Shown here piece by piece: positions 8,209 through 14,802 of a DNA stretch of 21,787 bases. A program made the translations under genes and the position numbers. Source of the stretch: Candidatus Latescibacterota bacterium (GTDB lineage: Bacteria; Latescibacterota; UBA2968; UBA8231); NCBI GenBank assembly GCA_022827165.1, contig JAJDTN010000386.1, positions 1 to 21,787 on the forward strand. Direction: 5' to 3'. Position 1 is the first letter of the stretch. Each line of letters opens with the position of its first letter. A model generated the notes under the pieces. That model worked only from the letters and a program-made list of their open reading frames with translations, searched no databases and was not told the DNA's origin.

Positions 8209-8248
8209 CTGTCCGGCAGCGGACAGGGATTGTACCGGAGGCGGACAG
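8209..8248. promoter_or_regulatory. Tandem inverted repeats, candidate enhancer (upstream activator) sites
   Basis: Site 1 is CTGTCCGGCAGCGGACAG (8209-8226): perfect 7-base arms around GCAG. Site 2 is TGTACCGGAGGCGGACAG (8231-8248): the same right arm CGGACAG, GAGG spacer, and a left arm differing by one inserted A. The identical right arms are 22 bases apart, two helical turns, so dimers would sit on the same face. Both centres lie about 90-110 bases before the predicted start of the sigma-54 promoter at 8303, the usual distance for NtrC-type enhancer sites. There is no T-run, so a terminator for the dehydrogenase gene (stop 8200) is a weaker reading. Confidence 0.55.
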
Positions 8249-8302
8249 TCCCCGGTCACCCCCCTTCCCCCTAAGCCACGGCGGATCAACGAGTAACGGC
8301 TG

Positions 8303-8318
8303 TGGCACGCAAGTTGCA
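8303..8318 (+). promoter_or_regulatory. Sigma-54 (RpoN) promoter
   Basis: TGGCACGCAAGTTGCA matches the -24/-12 consensus TGGCAC-N5-TTGCA at every defined base; the GG (8304-8305) and GC (8316-8317) doublets are 12 bases apart as required. Transcription is expected near 8329, giving a leader of about 43 bases to ATG 8372. The promoter drives the small HTH gene. Sigma-54 promoters are silent without an AAA+ activator bound upstream, for which the inverted repeats at 8209-8248 are candidate sites. No such activator is encoded in this window. Confidence 0.75.
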
Positions 8319-8371
8319 CACCCCTCCGAGCCATCCTGCGCCGCAGGACACACTGAAAGGGGGGGTCCGCA

Positions 8372-8566
8372 ATGGCCCAAGGGGAACGCCGAATCGACCG
8401 CGAGCGCATCCAGCGCGCCGCCCGCATGTATTCGACCAACGAGGCCGCCAGCCGGGCCTTGGGCATCGAGCCGCGCAGCTTCAGCCGCCTGTGCCGCCGC
8501 TACGGCATCGAGACGCCGTATGCGCGCCGCCTGCGTGAGCGCCGCGAGGCCGGCCAGGGCCAATAG
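8372..8566 (+). CDS. Stand-alone Fis/NtrC-type (HTH_8-like) DNA-binding protein, 64 residues
   Basis: ATG 8372 follows a GGGGGG stretch at Shine-Dalgarno distance. Residues 22-46 (TNEAASRALGIEPRSFSRLC then RRYGI) match the pattern of the Fis-like helix-turn-helix that ends NtrC-family activators: N-x-AA-x2-LGI, an Arg-rich recognition helix, and a closing (K/R)YGI. Here that domain stands alone with a short basic N-terminus and an Arg-rich tail (52-58); there is no AAA+ or receiver domain. It is probably a small dimeric DNA-binding protein that could work with, or compete with, a sigma-54 activator. Its own promoter is sigma-54 type. It ends convergent with the dehydratase gene, 60 bases away. 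Confidence 0.75.
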   Translation: MAQGERRIDRERIQRAARMYSTNEAASRALGIEPRSFSRLCRRYGIETPYARRLRERREAGQGQ

Positions 8567-8573
8567 GACCGCC

Positions 8574-8606
8574 CGGCCGTCCCCGATCGATCGGCCTCGA
8601 CGGCCG
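8574..8606. terminator. Hairpin between convergent genes, possible bidirectional terminator
   Basis: CGGCCGTC (8574-8581) pairs perfectly with GACGGCCG (8599-8606) around a 17-base loop that contains the self-complementary CGATCGATCG. It lies in the 60 bases between the HTH stop (8566) and the dehydratase stop (8627), where a bidirectional terminator would be expected. No T-tract follows on either strand, so termination strength is uncertain. Confidence 0.4.
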
Positions 8607-8626
8607 CTTCGGGCGTCCGAAGGTCC

Positions 8627-9727
8627 CTAATAGTCGGCTACGGACCCGTCCTCCAGACGGTTGTCCGGCCACTGGAACTGCTGGTCGGGGCGCTCCCCCA
8701 CCTCCCGCGCCAGGACCTCGTCGACCTCCACCCCGAGGCCGGGACCCTCCGGCAGGGAGACGTATCCCTCGGCGTCCATCTCCCAGCTCTTGCGGGCCAC
8801 GCCCTCGGGCAGGCGGCCGGTGTAGCCCTCGTGGATCAGGAAGAAGGGGACCGACGCCGCCACGTGCAGGCTCGCCGTGAGCCCGAGGTAGGACATGGTG
8901 CAGTGGGGGGCGATCGGCACGTGATGGGCCTCGGCCAGGGCGGCGACCTTCTTCATCTGGGTGATGCCGCCGCCGTGGCCGCAGTCCGGCTGCAGCACGT
9001 CCACCACCTGGGCCTCCAGGATCTCGCGCACCTCCCAGATCGTGCGGTCCCGCTCGCCCGTGGCCAGGGGCACGGGGATCGCCTCGCGCACCCGCCGCAT
9101 GACCTCGATGTTGCCCGGCACCCAGCCCTCCTCCCAGAACAGCAGGTCGTCCGACTTCAGGTGGCCCCCCACCTGGCGGCTGATGGGCGGCGGCATCTTG
9201 CTGTGGGCGTCGAACATGACGACGCCGGCGGAGCCGACCTTGGCGCGGCCCTCGCGGATGCGGTCGAGGATCCGCTGCACCCTGTCCGGGGAATCGCCGT
9301 GGGAGCAGACGCCCCCGGGGCCGACCTTGACCGCCTTGGGGCTGGGGTACATCCAGATCTTGTGGCGGCAGGGACCGCCGAGGAGCCGGTACACGGGCAC
9401 GCCGTGGAGCTTGCCGGCGATGTCCCAGAGGGCCATGTCGATGGCGGCGATGGTGTGCACCATGAGGCCGCCGCCGCGCAGGTTGCGGTGGGCGCGGAAC
9501 AGGCGCTGCCACAGGTGCTCGACGGCGGTGGGGTTCTCGCCGACGACCATCTCGCCGAGGGACTCGGCCAGGGCGCAGGCGACGCGGGTCTCCATGTTGT
9601 TGATCTCGCCCCAGCCGGTGACGCCGTGGCTGGTCTCGATCTTCACGTAACCCTTGGGGCCCACGGGGATCGCCCGCAGGGCGGTGACCCGGATGCTGGC
9701 GGCGCGGTCTTCGACGGGATCGGTCAT
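8627..9727 (-). CDS. Enolase-superfamily sugar-acid dehydratase (mandelate racemase/galactonate dehydratase-like)
   Basis: 366 residues from ATG 9727. N-terminal capping domain (about 12-130), then a TIM barrel. Visible active-site residues: D173 and H175 in FDAHSKM, E199 in FWEEGW, E225 in ATGERDR (the third metal ligand), and H275 in IAPHC. The DxH arrangement and QPDCGHGGG (246-254) are as in D-galactonate/mannonate dehydratase-like members, which remove water from an aldonic acid to give a 2-keto-3-deoxy acid. ATG 9727 is preceded by GAGGAG about 11 bases away; the frame extends to 9787, but the extra 20 residues are Pro/Gly-rich and a -10-like box lies there. It fits upstream of the HpcH/HpaI aldolase in a non-phosphorylative sugar-acid pathway. 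The exact sugar acid is unknown. Confidence 0.88.
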   Translation of the reverse strand: MTDPVEDRAASIRVTALRAIPVGPKGYVKIETSHGVTGWGEINNMETRVACALAESLGEMVVGENPTAVEHLWQRLFRAHRNLRGGGLMVHTIAAIDMALWDIAGKLHGVPVYRLLGGPCRHKIWMYPSPKAVKVGPGGVCSHGDSPDRVQRILDRIREGRAKVGSAGVVMFDAHSKMPPPISRQVGGHLKSDDLLFWEEGWVPGNIEVMRRVREAIPVPLATGERDRTIWEVREILEAQVVDVLQPDCGHGGGITQMKKVAALAEAHHVPIAPHCTMSYLGLTASLHVAASVPFFLIHEGYTGRLPEGVARKSWEMDAEGYVSLPEGPGLGVEVDEVLAREVGERPDQQFQWPDNRLEDGSVADY

Positions 9728-9981
9728 GAGGCGGGTCTCTCCTCGGGTTGGCGGCGGCGGGTTCGACTCCGGGCTGCCGTTGGCCAAGAATAGGCAAACC
9801 CGGGAGGGGTGAGTCGCGGCTTCCGCCGCTGGCCACGGCGGGGACTCTTCATCCGTCTATGTTTGGCAAGCCGGCGAACCTGCCGGCCCGTCGTGGAAAC
9901 CCTCGCCGCGGGCGACCCCTGATCCTCGGCACATAGCTGGCGCCGCCACAGCACCTGAGCGCCGCAGGAAGAGCCACCCCC
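9728..9981. promoter_or_regulatory. Divergent intergenic region between dehydratase and aldo-keto reductase genes
   Basis: 254 bases. On the minus strand a TATTCT (-10-like, 9792-9787) lies about 60 bases before the dehydratase ATG, without a good -35. Near the middle GCCGGC (9870-9875) is repeated after 6 bases (9882-9887), an inverted repeat that could be a shared operator. TCGCC-GCG-GGCGA forms another small palindrome further right. AGGAAGAG before 9982 is the Shine-Dalgarno of the reductase. I see no convincing plus-strand promoter hexamers and no credible small gene. Confidence 0.35.
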
Positions 9982-10923
9982 ATGCAGTACACCACCCTCG
10001 GCCGCACCGGCCTGCGCGTCTCCCGCGTCGGCCTCGGCGCCGGCGGCCCTTCCCGCCTCGGCCGGTCGCGCGACGCCACCTTCGACGACATGGACCGCCT
10101 CATCGGCCGCGCGCTGGACCTGGGGGTCAACTTCATCGACACGGCGCGCACCTACGGCACCGAGGACGCCATCGGCCGGGCCCTGCAGGGCCGCGGAGCC
10201 GCCGACGTGATCGTGGCCACCAAGGTCTGGCTCTACGACCGGGCCGACGGCGAGAATCCCCAGCGCAAGCCGCACACCGATCCCCGGAGGGTCATCGATG
10301 CGGTGGAGGAGAGCCTGCGCGACCTGCGCCGGGACCGCATCGACCTCTTCCAGTACCACGGCGTGCCTCTGGCCTCCCTCGACACCTTCGTGGAGCACCT
10401 GCTGCCGGTGGCCGAGCGGCTCCGCGAGCAGGGCAAGGTGCGCTTCATCGGGCTCTCCGAGCAGCCCATGTTCGACTACTCCCAGGAGATGGCCACCCGG
10501 GCCTGCGCCTCGGGCCTGTGGGACTCGGCGATGGTCCAGTACGGGATCTTCGACCAGGCCGGCGATACCTGCGCCTTCCCGCCGGCCCGGGCCAACGACG
10601 TTGGGGTGATCTGCATGAGCGCCGCCCGCGGCGCCCTGGTGAGCGAGGAGGCTCTCGCCCGGACCCTGGGCAAGCTGGACGCGGGTACTCCCGACGACCT
10701 GCGCTTCCTCCTCGGGCAGCCGCCGGGCACGTGGCCGGAGCTGGCCTTCCGCTTCGCCGCCGCCTGCGACGGGATCGATGTCGTGCTGGTGGGCACGGGG
10801 GACCCCGCCCACCTCGAGGCCGGCGCCCGGGCGATCACCGGACCGCCGCTGCCGCCCGAGCACCTGGAGTGGCTGCGGGACCGCTTCGGCCGCTGCCGCG
10901 GCGAGGCCTTGTACCCGGAGTGA
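9982..10923 (+). CDS. Aldo-keto reductase
   Basis: 313 residues, the usual family length. The N-terminus MQYTTLGRTGLRVSRVGLG is the standard AKR opening. The catalytic tetrad is present: D53 and Y58 in FIDTARTYG, K81 in VATKVW, H126 in LFQYHGV. GLSEQP (about 156-161) and the NADP-binding loops toward the C-terminus follow. It would interconvert a carbonyl and an alcohol using NADPH; in this setting it is probably a sugar or aldose dehydrogenase/reductase. AGGAAGAG lies about 9 bases before the ATG. The gene is convergent with the CBM9-like gene, with only 13 bases between the stops. Confidence 0.9.
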   Translation: MQYTTLGRTGLRVSRVGLGAGGPSRLGRSRDATFDDMDRLIGRALDLGVNFIDTARTYGTEDAIGRALQGRGAADVIVATKVWLYDRADGENPQRKPHTDPRRVIDAVEESLRDLRRDRIDLFQYHGVPLASLDTFVEHLLPVAERLREQGKVRFIGLSEQPMFDYSQEMATRACASGLWDSAMVQYGIFDQAGDTCAFPPARANDVGVICMSAARGALVSEEALARTLGKLDAGTPDDLRFLLGQPPGTWPELAFRFAAACDGIDVVLVGTGDPAHLEAGARAITGPPLPPEHLEWLRDRFGRCRGEALYPE

Positions 10924-10936
10924 GGCGCCAGCCCCT

Positions 10937-11620
10937 TCAGGCGAAGCGCAGGGGCTGGAAGAAGGCGGGCTCGTGGAAGGAGGGCTCGGCCAGCTCGATC
11001 GGCGCCCAGGTCCCCCAGTGGGGATGCGACGTCTTTCCGCCGCACTTGTAGAAGTTCCCCTTCCACTCGGTGCCGGCCGTGGGCCGCGGAAGATCGACGA
11101 AGTAGCGGCCGAAGAGCTCGAAGGGGACGTGGTACTCCACCGTCCACGTGGTGGGCGCGGCGATCTCGGGCTCGACCCGCTCCGGCATGGAGTGGGCGAT
11201 GCGCACGAGGCGGGCGTCCTCCTCCGCCAGGAGCGGGTTGGGCCGCCCCCAGCCGCGCTCGGTGGTGGACGAGCAGCGGCGCAGGAGCAGCACGCCGCCG
11301 CAGTTGACCTCGAAGTTGAAGTAGGCGTCGGTCCCGCCCATGGCGAAGGGCGACAGGAAGAACTCGACGCAGCTGTCCTCGCTCACCGGGTCGCCGAAGC
11401 GCTCGGCCACGGCGCGCACGTAGCGGTCCTCGACGCGGAAGATGACGGCGAGGCAGTCGTCGTCGTAGAGGACCCGCGCCGAGGTCGGCGGGTGGTGGCC
11501 GGAATCCTGCCAGGGCCAGCAGCCCAGCTCAAGGACGTCGGCTGACGGCCACGGGGGCCGGTCCCAGTCGGCGGCGGGTGGCCCGAGGGGGGAGGCGGCG
11601 CGGCGGATCGTGTATTCCAT
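10937..11620 (-). CDS. CBM9-like carbohydrate-binding protein, copy 1 (no signal peptide)
   Basis: 227 residues. The sequence fits the carbohydrate-binding family 9-like beta-sandwich: RVLYDDDCLAVIFRVEDRYV (49-68), DSCVEFFLSP (82-91), AYFNFEVNCGG (99-109), TVEYHVPFELF (160-170) and NFYKCGGKTSHPHWGTWAP (189-207). The last block, with its Cys and HPHW, is shared almost exactly with copy 2. No signal peptide or lipobox is present, so the protein should stay in the cytoplasm, which is unusual for a carbohydrate-binding module. It is the last gene of a five-gene operon; its ATG has AAGGGG upstream and lies 13 bases after the stop of copy 2. Binding specificity and whether it has catalytic activity are unknown. 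Confidence 0.8.
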   Translation of the reverse strand: MEYTIRRAASPLGPPAADWDRPPWPSADVLELGCWPWQDSGHHPPTSARVLYDDDCLAVIFRVEDRYVRAVAERFGDPVSEDSCVEFFLSPFAMGGTDAYFNFEVNCGGVLLLRRCSSTTERGWGRPNPLLAEEDARLVRIAHSMPERVEPEIAAPTTWTVEYHVPFELFGRYFVDLPRPTAGTEWKGNFYKCGGKTSHPHWGTWAPIELAEPSFHEPAFFQPLRFA

Positions 11621-11633
11621 CGGGCCCCTTCTC

Positions 11634-12314
11634 TCAGGCGAAGTGAATGGGGCGGAAGGAGCCGGGGCGGTGGAAGTTCGGCCGCGGCGAGTCCACGGGG
11701 GCCCACGATCCCCAGTGGGGATGGGAGGTGCGGTCGCCGCACTTGTAGAAGTTGGCGCGCCAGACGCTGCCGGCCCGCGGCGTCACCGGGCCGAAGTGCT
11801 TCTCGAAGAGCCTCCAGGGAACGTGGTACTCCACCGCCCAGGTGGTGGGGCCGACGACCTCGGGATCGACGATCCTCGGCTGGGTGTGGGCCATGGCGAT
11901 GGTGGCGCCGTCGGCTTCCGGAACCTCCACGGTGGACGCGCCGCAGCGGTAGAGGAGCATGGTGCCGCCGCAGTTGACCTCGAAGTTGAAGTAGGCGTCC
12001 TCGGCCGGGTCGGCGGCGGGGGCGACGAAGAACTCGACGCAGCTGTCGTGGCAGACGGAGTCGTTGAAGCGTTGCGCCACGGCGCGCACGTAGCGGTCGT
12101 CGACGACGAAGAGGACGGCGAGCCAGTTGTCGTCCCAGAGGAGGCGGGCCCGGGTGCGGGGGCGGTGGCCCGAGTCCGGCCATACGTAGTGGGTGACCTT
12201 CAGCTCGTCGGCGGCCGACCACAGGGACCGCCCGGCCTCGGCGGTGGGATCGCCCAAGGCCTCGGGGGCCCGCCGGATCGTGTAGGGTCCGGGACTCTCC
12301 TCGCCGCCGCTCAC
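11634..12314 (-). CDS. CBM9-like carbohydrate-binding protein, copy 2 (no signal peptide)
   Basis: 226 residues from GTG 12314, which overlaps the TGA of the dioxygenase gene (GTGA) and has GGGAGGGGAGG just upstream, so coupling decides the start. Blocks line up with copy 1 along the whole length: LLWDDNWLAVLFVVDDRYV (58-76), DSCVEFFVAP (90-99), AYFNFEVNCGG (107-117), AVEYHVPWRLF (160-170), NFYKCGDRTSHPHWGSWAP (188-206). Clearly a tandem paralogue of the next gene, diverged to roughly half identity by eye. There is no export signal. Its fusion-like coupling to an oxygenase suggests that it holds or senses the glycoside on which the operon acts, but this is inference. Confidence 0.8.
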   Translation of the reverse strand: MSGGEESPGPYTIRRAPEALGDPTAEAGRSLWSAADELKVTHYVWPDSGHRPRTRARLLWDDNWLAVLFVVDDRYVRAVAQRFNDSVCHDSCVEFFVAPAADPAEDAYFNFEVNCGGTMLLYRCGASTVEVPEADGATIAMAHTQPRIVDPEVVGPTTWAVEYHVPWRLFEKHFGPVTPRAGSVWRANFYKCGDRTSHPHWGSWAPVDSPRPNFHRPGSFRPIHFA

Positions 12315-13063
12315 AGCCTCCCCTCCCGCTTCCACCGGGCGAACAGCTCCTCGCGGTAGCGCGCGGCGCGCTCGTCGTCGACCTTGGCCGATCCGGCGTA
12401 GTAGACGAGGCCGAGCGCCGAGCGCCCGCGGTCGGACTCGTTGGCGTCGGCGCGGTGGATCACCATGCAGTGGTGGGCGAAGAGGTCTCCCGGCTGCGCG
12501 TGGATCGGCGCCTCGAGGGCGCGGTCCTCGTCGCCGTAGTCGGGCAGCCCCAGTGAGAAGCCGAGCACGTCGGAGGGCTGGTGGGGGCGCATGCCGCGGC
12601 GGTGGGAGCCGCGCACGTAGCGGATGCAGCCGTTCTCCTCGTTTATGTGATCGAGGGCGAGCCACAGGGTCACGGCGTGGTTCGGGTCGAGCATGAAGTA
12701 GAAGCCGTCCTGGTGGGGCGGGGTCACGGCGCCGGCCCGGGCCGGCTTGTTGAACCACTGCAGGTTGCGGACCACGGCTTCCTCGCCCAGCAGCTCCGAA
12801 GCGAGCCCCAGGAAGCGGTCGGAGCGGCACAGCTCGTCGAACCAGGGATCGAGATCCGCCATGTTCTGGAGCCTCTTGATCGTCGACGGGTCCGCCGGGT
12901 CCTCGTAGAACGCCGTGTTCTCCGGCGCCCCGGGCAGCACCTCGTCGACGAAGCGCTCGATGTTGGCGCTCACCTCGTCGGCCTCCGGCGGCGACAGGTA
13001 CTCGCGCAGCAGGACGAAGCCGTCGCGGTCGAAGTCGGTCCTGGCGCCGGTTGTGTCCGTCAT
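12311..13063 (-). CDS. Phytanoyl-CoA dioxygenase (PhyH) family oxygenase, second copy
   Basis: 250 residues from ATG 13063 (AGGAG 8 bases upstream). The iron triad is H117 and D119 in PPHQDGFYF and H203 in HCMVIHRAD; R214 is the likely 2-oxoglutarate Arg. INEENGCIRYVRGSH (140-154) is the standard PhyH block. It shares the fold but little close identity with the dioxygenase at 6240-7052, so the two probably act on different substrates. The ATG overlaps the stop of the amidohydrolase-like gene (ATGA) and its stop overlaps the next start (GTGA), so translation is coupled on both sides. Likely hydroxylates an intermediate or ring in the operon's pathway; substrate unknown. Confidence 0.9.
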   Translation of the reverse strand: MTDTTGARTDFDRDGFVLLREYLSPPEADEVSANIERFVDEVLPGAPENTAFYEDPADPSTIKRLQNMADLDPWFDELCRSDRFLGLASELLGEEAVVRNLQWFNKPARAGAVTPPHQDGFYFMLDPNHAVTLWLALDHINEENGCIRYVRGSHRRGMRPHQPSDVLGFSLGLPDYGDEDRALEAPIHAQPGDLFAHHCMVIHRADANESDRGRSALGLVYYAGSAKVDDERAARYREELFARWKREGRL

Positions 13064-13833
13064 CTTCCAACTCCTTTCAGTCCAAGCAGGTTCGCCGCGT
13101 TGCGGAAGGCGACGCGGTCGCGCACCCTCTTCCCCCGGTCGAGTAACTCCAGCTTCAGCAGGGCCGGGTCGGGGACCTTGAAGACCATGCCCGTGCCGAA
13201 GGCGAGCTTGTCGTTGCCCCCCTTGTCGAGGAAGGCCTGCATCGAGCGCTGCAGCACCGCCGCCAGGCGCGAGATGTCGGCCACGTAGCGGGCCTCGGGG
13301 AAGGCCCTCACCGGCAGGCCCAGGGCGTTGAGGAACATCCACTTCACCTGCGGCCGCGCCTGAAGGGCCTGGAGGAACTCGTCGCCGGAGAGGTCGCGGG
13401 CCCGGTCCCAGGGGTGGCGGGTGCGCCGGTCCTCCACGCGCTGCGGCACCTGCACGACGAAGCCGCGCTCGCTGGCCGCGTCGATCAGCTCCAGGGCCTC
13501 GGGGTCGGTGAGGCGGTACTCGTGGTACTGGGGATACAGCCGCAGGCCCACCATGCCCAGCTCCTCGGCGCAGCGCCGCAGGTCCTCGCGCCAGCCCGGG
13601 AAGCCGGGGTCGAGGGTGGCCACCGGCAGCAGGCGGTCGCGGTGGCGGCGCACCTGGGCGGCCAGCTCCTCGTTGGCGGCGTGGCTGTTGCGGTAGAGGG
13701 CGGCGCTCACGTCGGCCACCACGGCCATGTCGATGCCAGCGCGGTCCATCCGCTTCAGCAGGCCGCCGGCGGTGGCCCTGGCGAGGCGGCGGAAGGGCCA
13801 GTGGCCGATCCAGGTGTTGATGTCGATGAGCAC
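13060..13833 (-). CDS. Amidohydrolase-family (PF04909-like) protein lacking the metal ligands
   Basis: 257 residues from GTG 13833, with GGAGG 9 bases upstream and only 3 bases after the previous stop. The barrel pattern is that of the neighbouring amidohydrolase: GLRLYPQYHEY (96-106) matches GVKLYNQYRI, and the end RDRVAFRNAANLLGL matches the usual C-terminal NA-x-LL block. But the HxH after strand 1 is N6-x-W8 (DINTWIGHWPF), the strand-5 His is lost (QVPQRVED), the strand-6 His is lost (WMFLNALGLP), and the strand-8 Asp is G215 (FGTGMVF). A standard metal-dependent hydrolysis is thus unlikely. Such divergent family members with N in place of H exist in other bacteria; here it may be a partner of the active paralogue or have a metal-free role. 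Confidence 0.8.
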   Translation of the reverse strand: MLIDINTWIGHWPFRRLARATAGGLLKRMDRAGIDMAVVADVSAALYRNSHAANEELAAQVRRHRDRLLPVATLDPGFPGWREDLRRCAEELGMVGLRLYPQYHEYRLTDPEALELIDAASERGFVVQVPQRVEDRRTRHPWDRARDLSGDEFLQALQARPQVKWMFLNALGLPVRAFPEARYVADISRLAAVLQRSMQAFLDKGGNDKLAFGTGMVFKVPDPALLKLELLDRGKRVRDRVAFRNAANLLGLKGVGR

Positions 13834-13836
13834 CGC

Positions 13837-14607
13837 TCAGCCCCTCCGGCGCCGGTCGAGGATCCCTTGGAAGTTCCGCCAGAAGAGCCTCTCCTTCTGC
13901 GCCTCGGTCAGGTCGGCGCCGAGGACCTTGCCCACGCCCCCTTCCATGGTCATGTCGGTGCCGAAGAGGATGCGTCCGGCCCCCAGCTCGCGGACACAGG
14001 CCTCGACCATGCCGTCGTCGATGATCGACCCCGAGGTGTCGAGGTAGACCGAGGGGGCGCCGCGCAGCTGCTTGAGGGCCCACTCCCAGTCGCCGCCGCC
14101 GCCGATGTGGGCCTCGATGAGCATGCACTCCGGGTAGCGGTGCGCCGCCTCGGCGAAGTGGCCGGCGTCGGAGATGTTCGGCTGCTGGTCGAGGAAGTCG
14201 CGCGTCGTCGGCCGTCCCGCGTGCTCAAGGACAGGCACGCCCTCCTCGATCGCCTTCTCGAGGACGGGGAAGACCACGGGATCGCAGATCCGGTACTGGT
14301 TGTAGAGCTTGACCCCGGACATGCCCGCCTCGAGGCAGCGGTCGATCTCGTCGAGGGACTCCCGGTGCCCCGGGACGACGAAGCAGTAGCCGAAGAGGCG
14401 GCCCTTGTAGCGCCCCATGGCCTCGAGGACGGCGTCGTTGCACTCCCGCACCCGGGGGAAGTCCGGCATGCCCCGGGTGACCGGGATGCTGGCGTAGAGC
14501 TCGTCGATGCCGAGGGCGTCGGCGGCCTCGATGATGCGGTCGTTGTGGTCCCAGCCCCAGGAGATGCCGGCGCCGTTGACGTGCATGTGGCAGTCGATCT
14601 TGCGCAT
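13837..14607 (-). CDS. Amidohydrolase family 2 (PF04909-like) metal-dependent hydrolase
   Basis: 256 residues. All expected ligands are visible: H7 and H9 (DCHMH), K100 or nearby in GVKLY, H129 (LEHAGRP), H167 (IEAHIGG) and D218 (FGTDM). This family includes lactonases of sugar-acid pathways (for example L-rhamnonolactonase/fuconolactonase-like enzymes), decarboxylases and other hydrolases. Given the neighbouring dehydratase and aldolases, a sugar lactonase is a reasonable guess, not proven. It is the first gene of the five-gene minus-strand operon; the start is ATG 14607 with only a weak GAAGAGA about 14 bases upstream. No signal peptide, so cytoplasmic. Confidence 0.85.
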   Translation of the reverse strand: MRKIDCHMHVNGAGISWGWDHNDRIIEAADALGIDELYASIPVTRGMPDFPRVRECNDAVLEAMGRYKGRLFGYCFVVPGHRESLDEIDRCLEAGMSGVKLYNQYRICDPVVFPVLEKAIEEGVPVLEHAGRPTTRDFLDQQPNISDAGHFAEAAHRYPECMLIEAHIGGGGDWEWALKQLRGAPSVYLDTSGSIIDDGMVEACVRELGAGRILFGTDMTMEGGVGKVLGADLTEAQKERLFWRNFQGILDRRRRG

Positions 14608-14802
14608 GGCGGCGGGGTCTCTTCGGGAGCAGATGTCGCGGTTTCCGGCTAATCAAGGGTCCGCCGCGAGCCGGGGAAAGGCCGCGCGATCTGCCTCGCG
14701 CACTCGCCCCGCGGGGCCCGGCGCCGCTTACTTTCTCCGCCTCCACCGCCAGCGCCGGGCGTCGCCTCGCCGGCCGCTCACCAGAACAAGGAGACCGCCG
14801 CC
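14608..14802. promoter_or_regulatory. Divergent intergenic region between amidohydrolase operon and aldolase gene
   Basis: 195 bases. It must hold the promoter of the five-gene minus-strand operon; the best candidate is TTGATT (minus strand, 14656-14651) with a poor TCTGCT 17 bases on. GCCCCGCGGGGC (14706-14717) is a perfect 12-base palindrome that could be an operator or simply GC-rich DNA. On the plus strand a TACTTT (14729-14734) has no matching -35; AAGGAG about 10 bases before 14803 is the Shine-Dalgarno of the aldolase. Confidence 0.3.

Noticed and set aside
7193..8563. A 456-residue minus-strand open frame opposite the dehydrogenase and HTH genes
   Set aside because: It crosses two well-supported plus-strand genes, the sigma-54 promoter and the inverted repeats, and shows only antisense-type composition.
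9748..9936. A 62-residue plus-strand frame in the gap before the aldo-keto reductase
   Set aside because: No ribosome site, no recognisable pattern, Pro/Arg-rich composition typical of non-coding GC-rich DNA.
11634..13070. A 478-residue frame apparently fusing a long N-terminus to CBM9-like copy 2
   Set aside because: The extra 252 residues are an out-of-frame reading of the oxygenase gene; GTG 12314 with a strong ribosome site and GTGA overlap fits better.
12311..14128. A 605-residue minus-strand frame that would join the amidohydrolase region to the PhyH oxygenase
   Set aside because: Only the last 250 residues are oxygenase; the upstream part is a Pro/Arg/Gly-rich out-of-frame reading of the two amidohydrolase genes. 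ATG 13063 with AGGAG is the real start.
14706..14717. GCCCCGCGGGGC palindrome as a firm operator
   Set aside because: A 12-base pure-GC palindrome is easily found by chance in DNA of this composition; kept only as a note in the intergenic entry.
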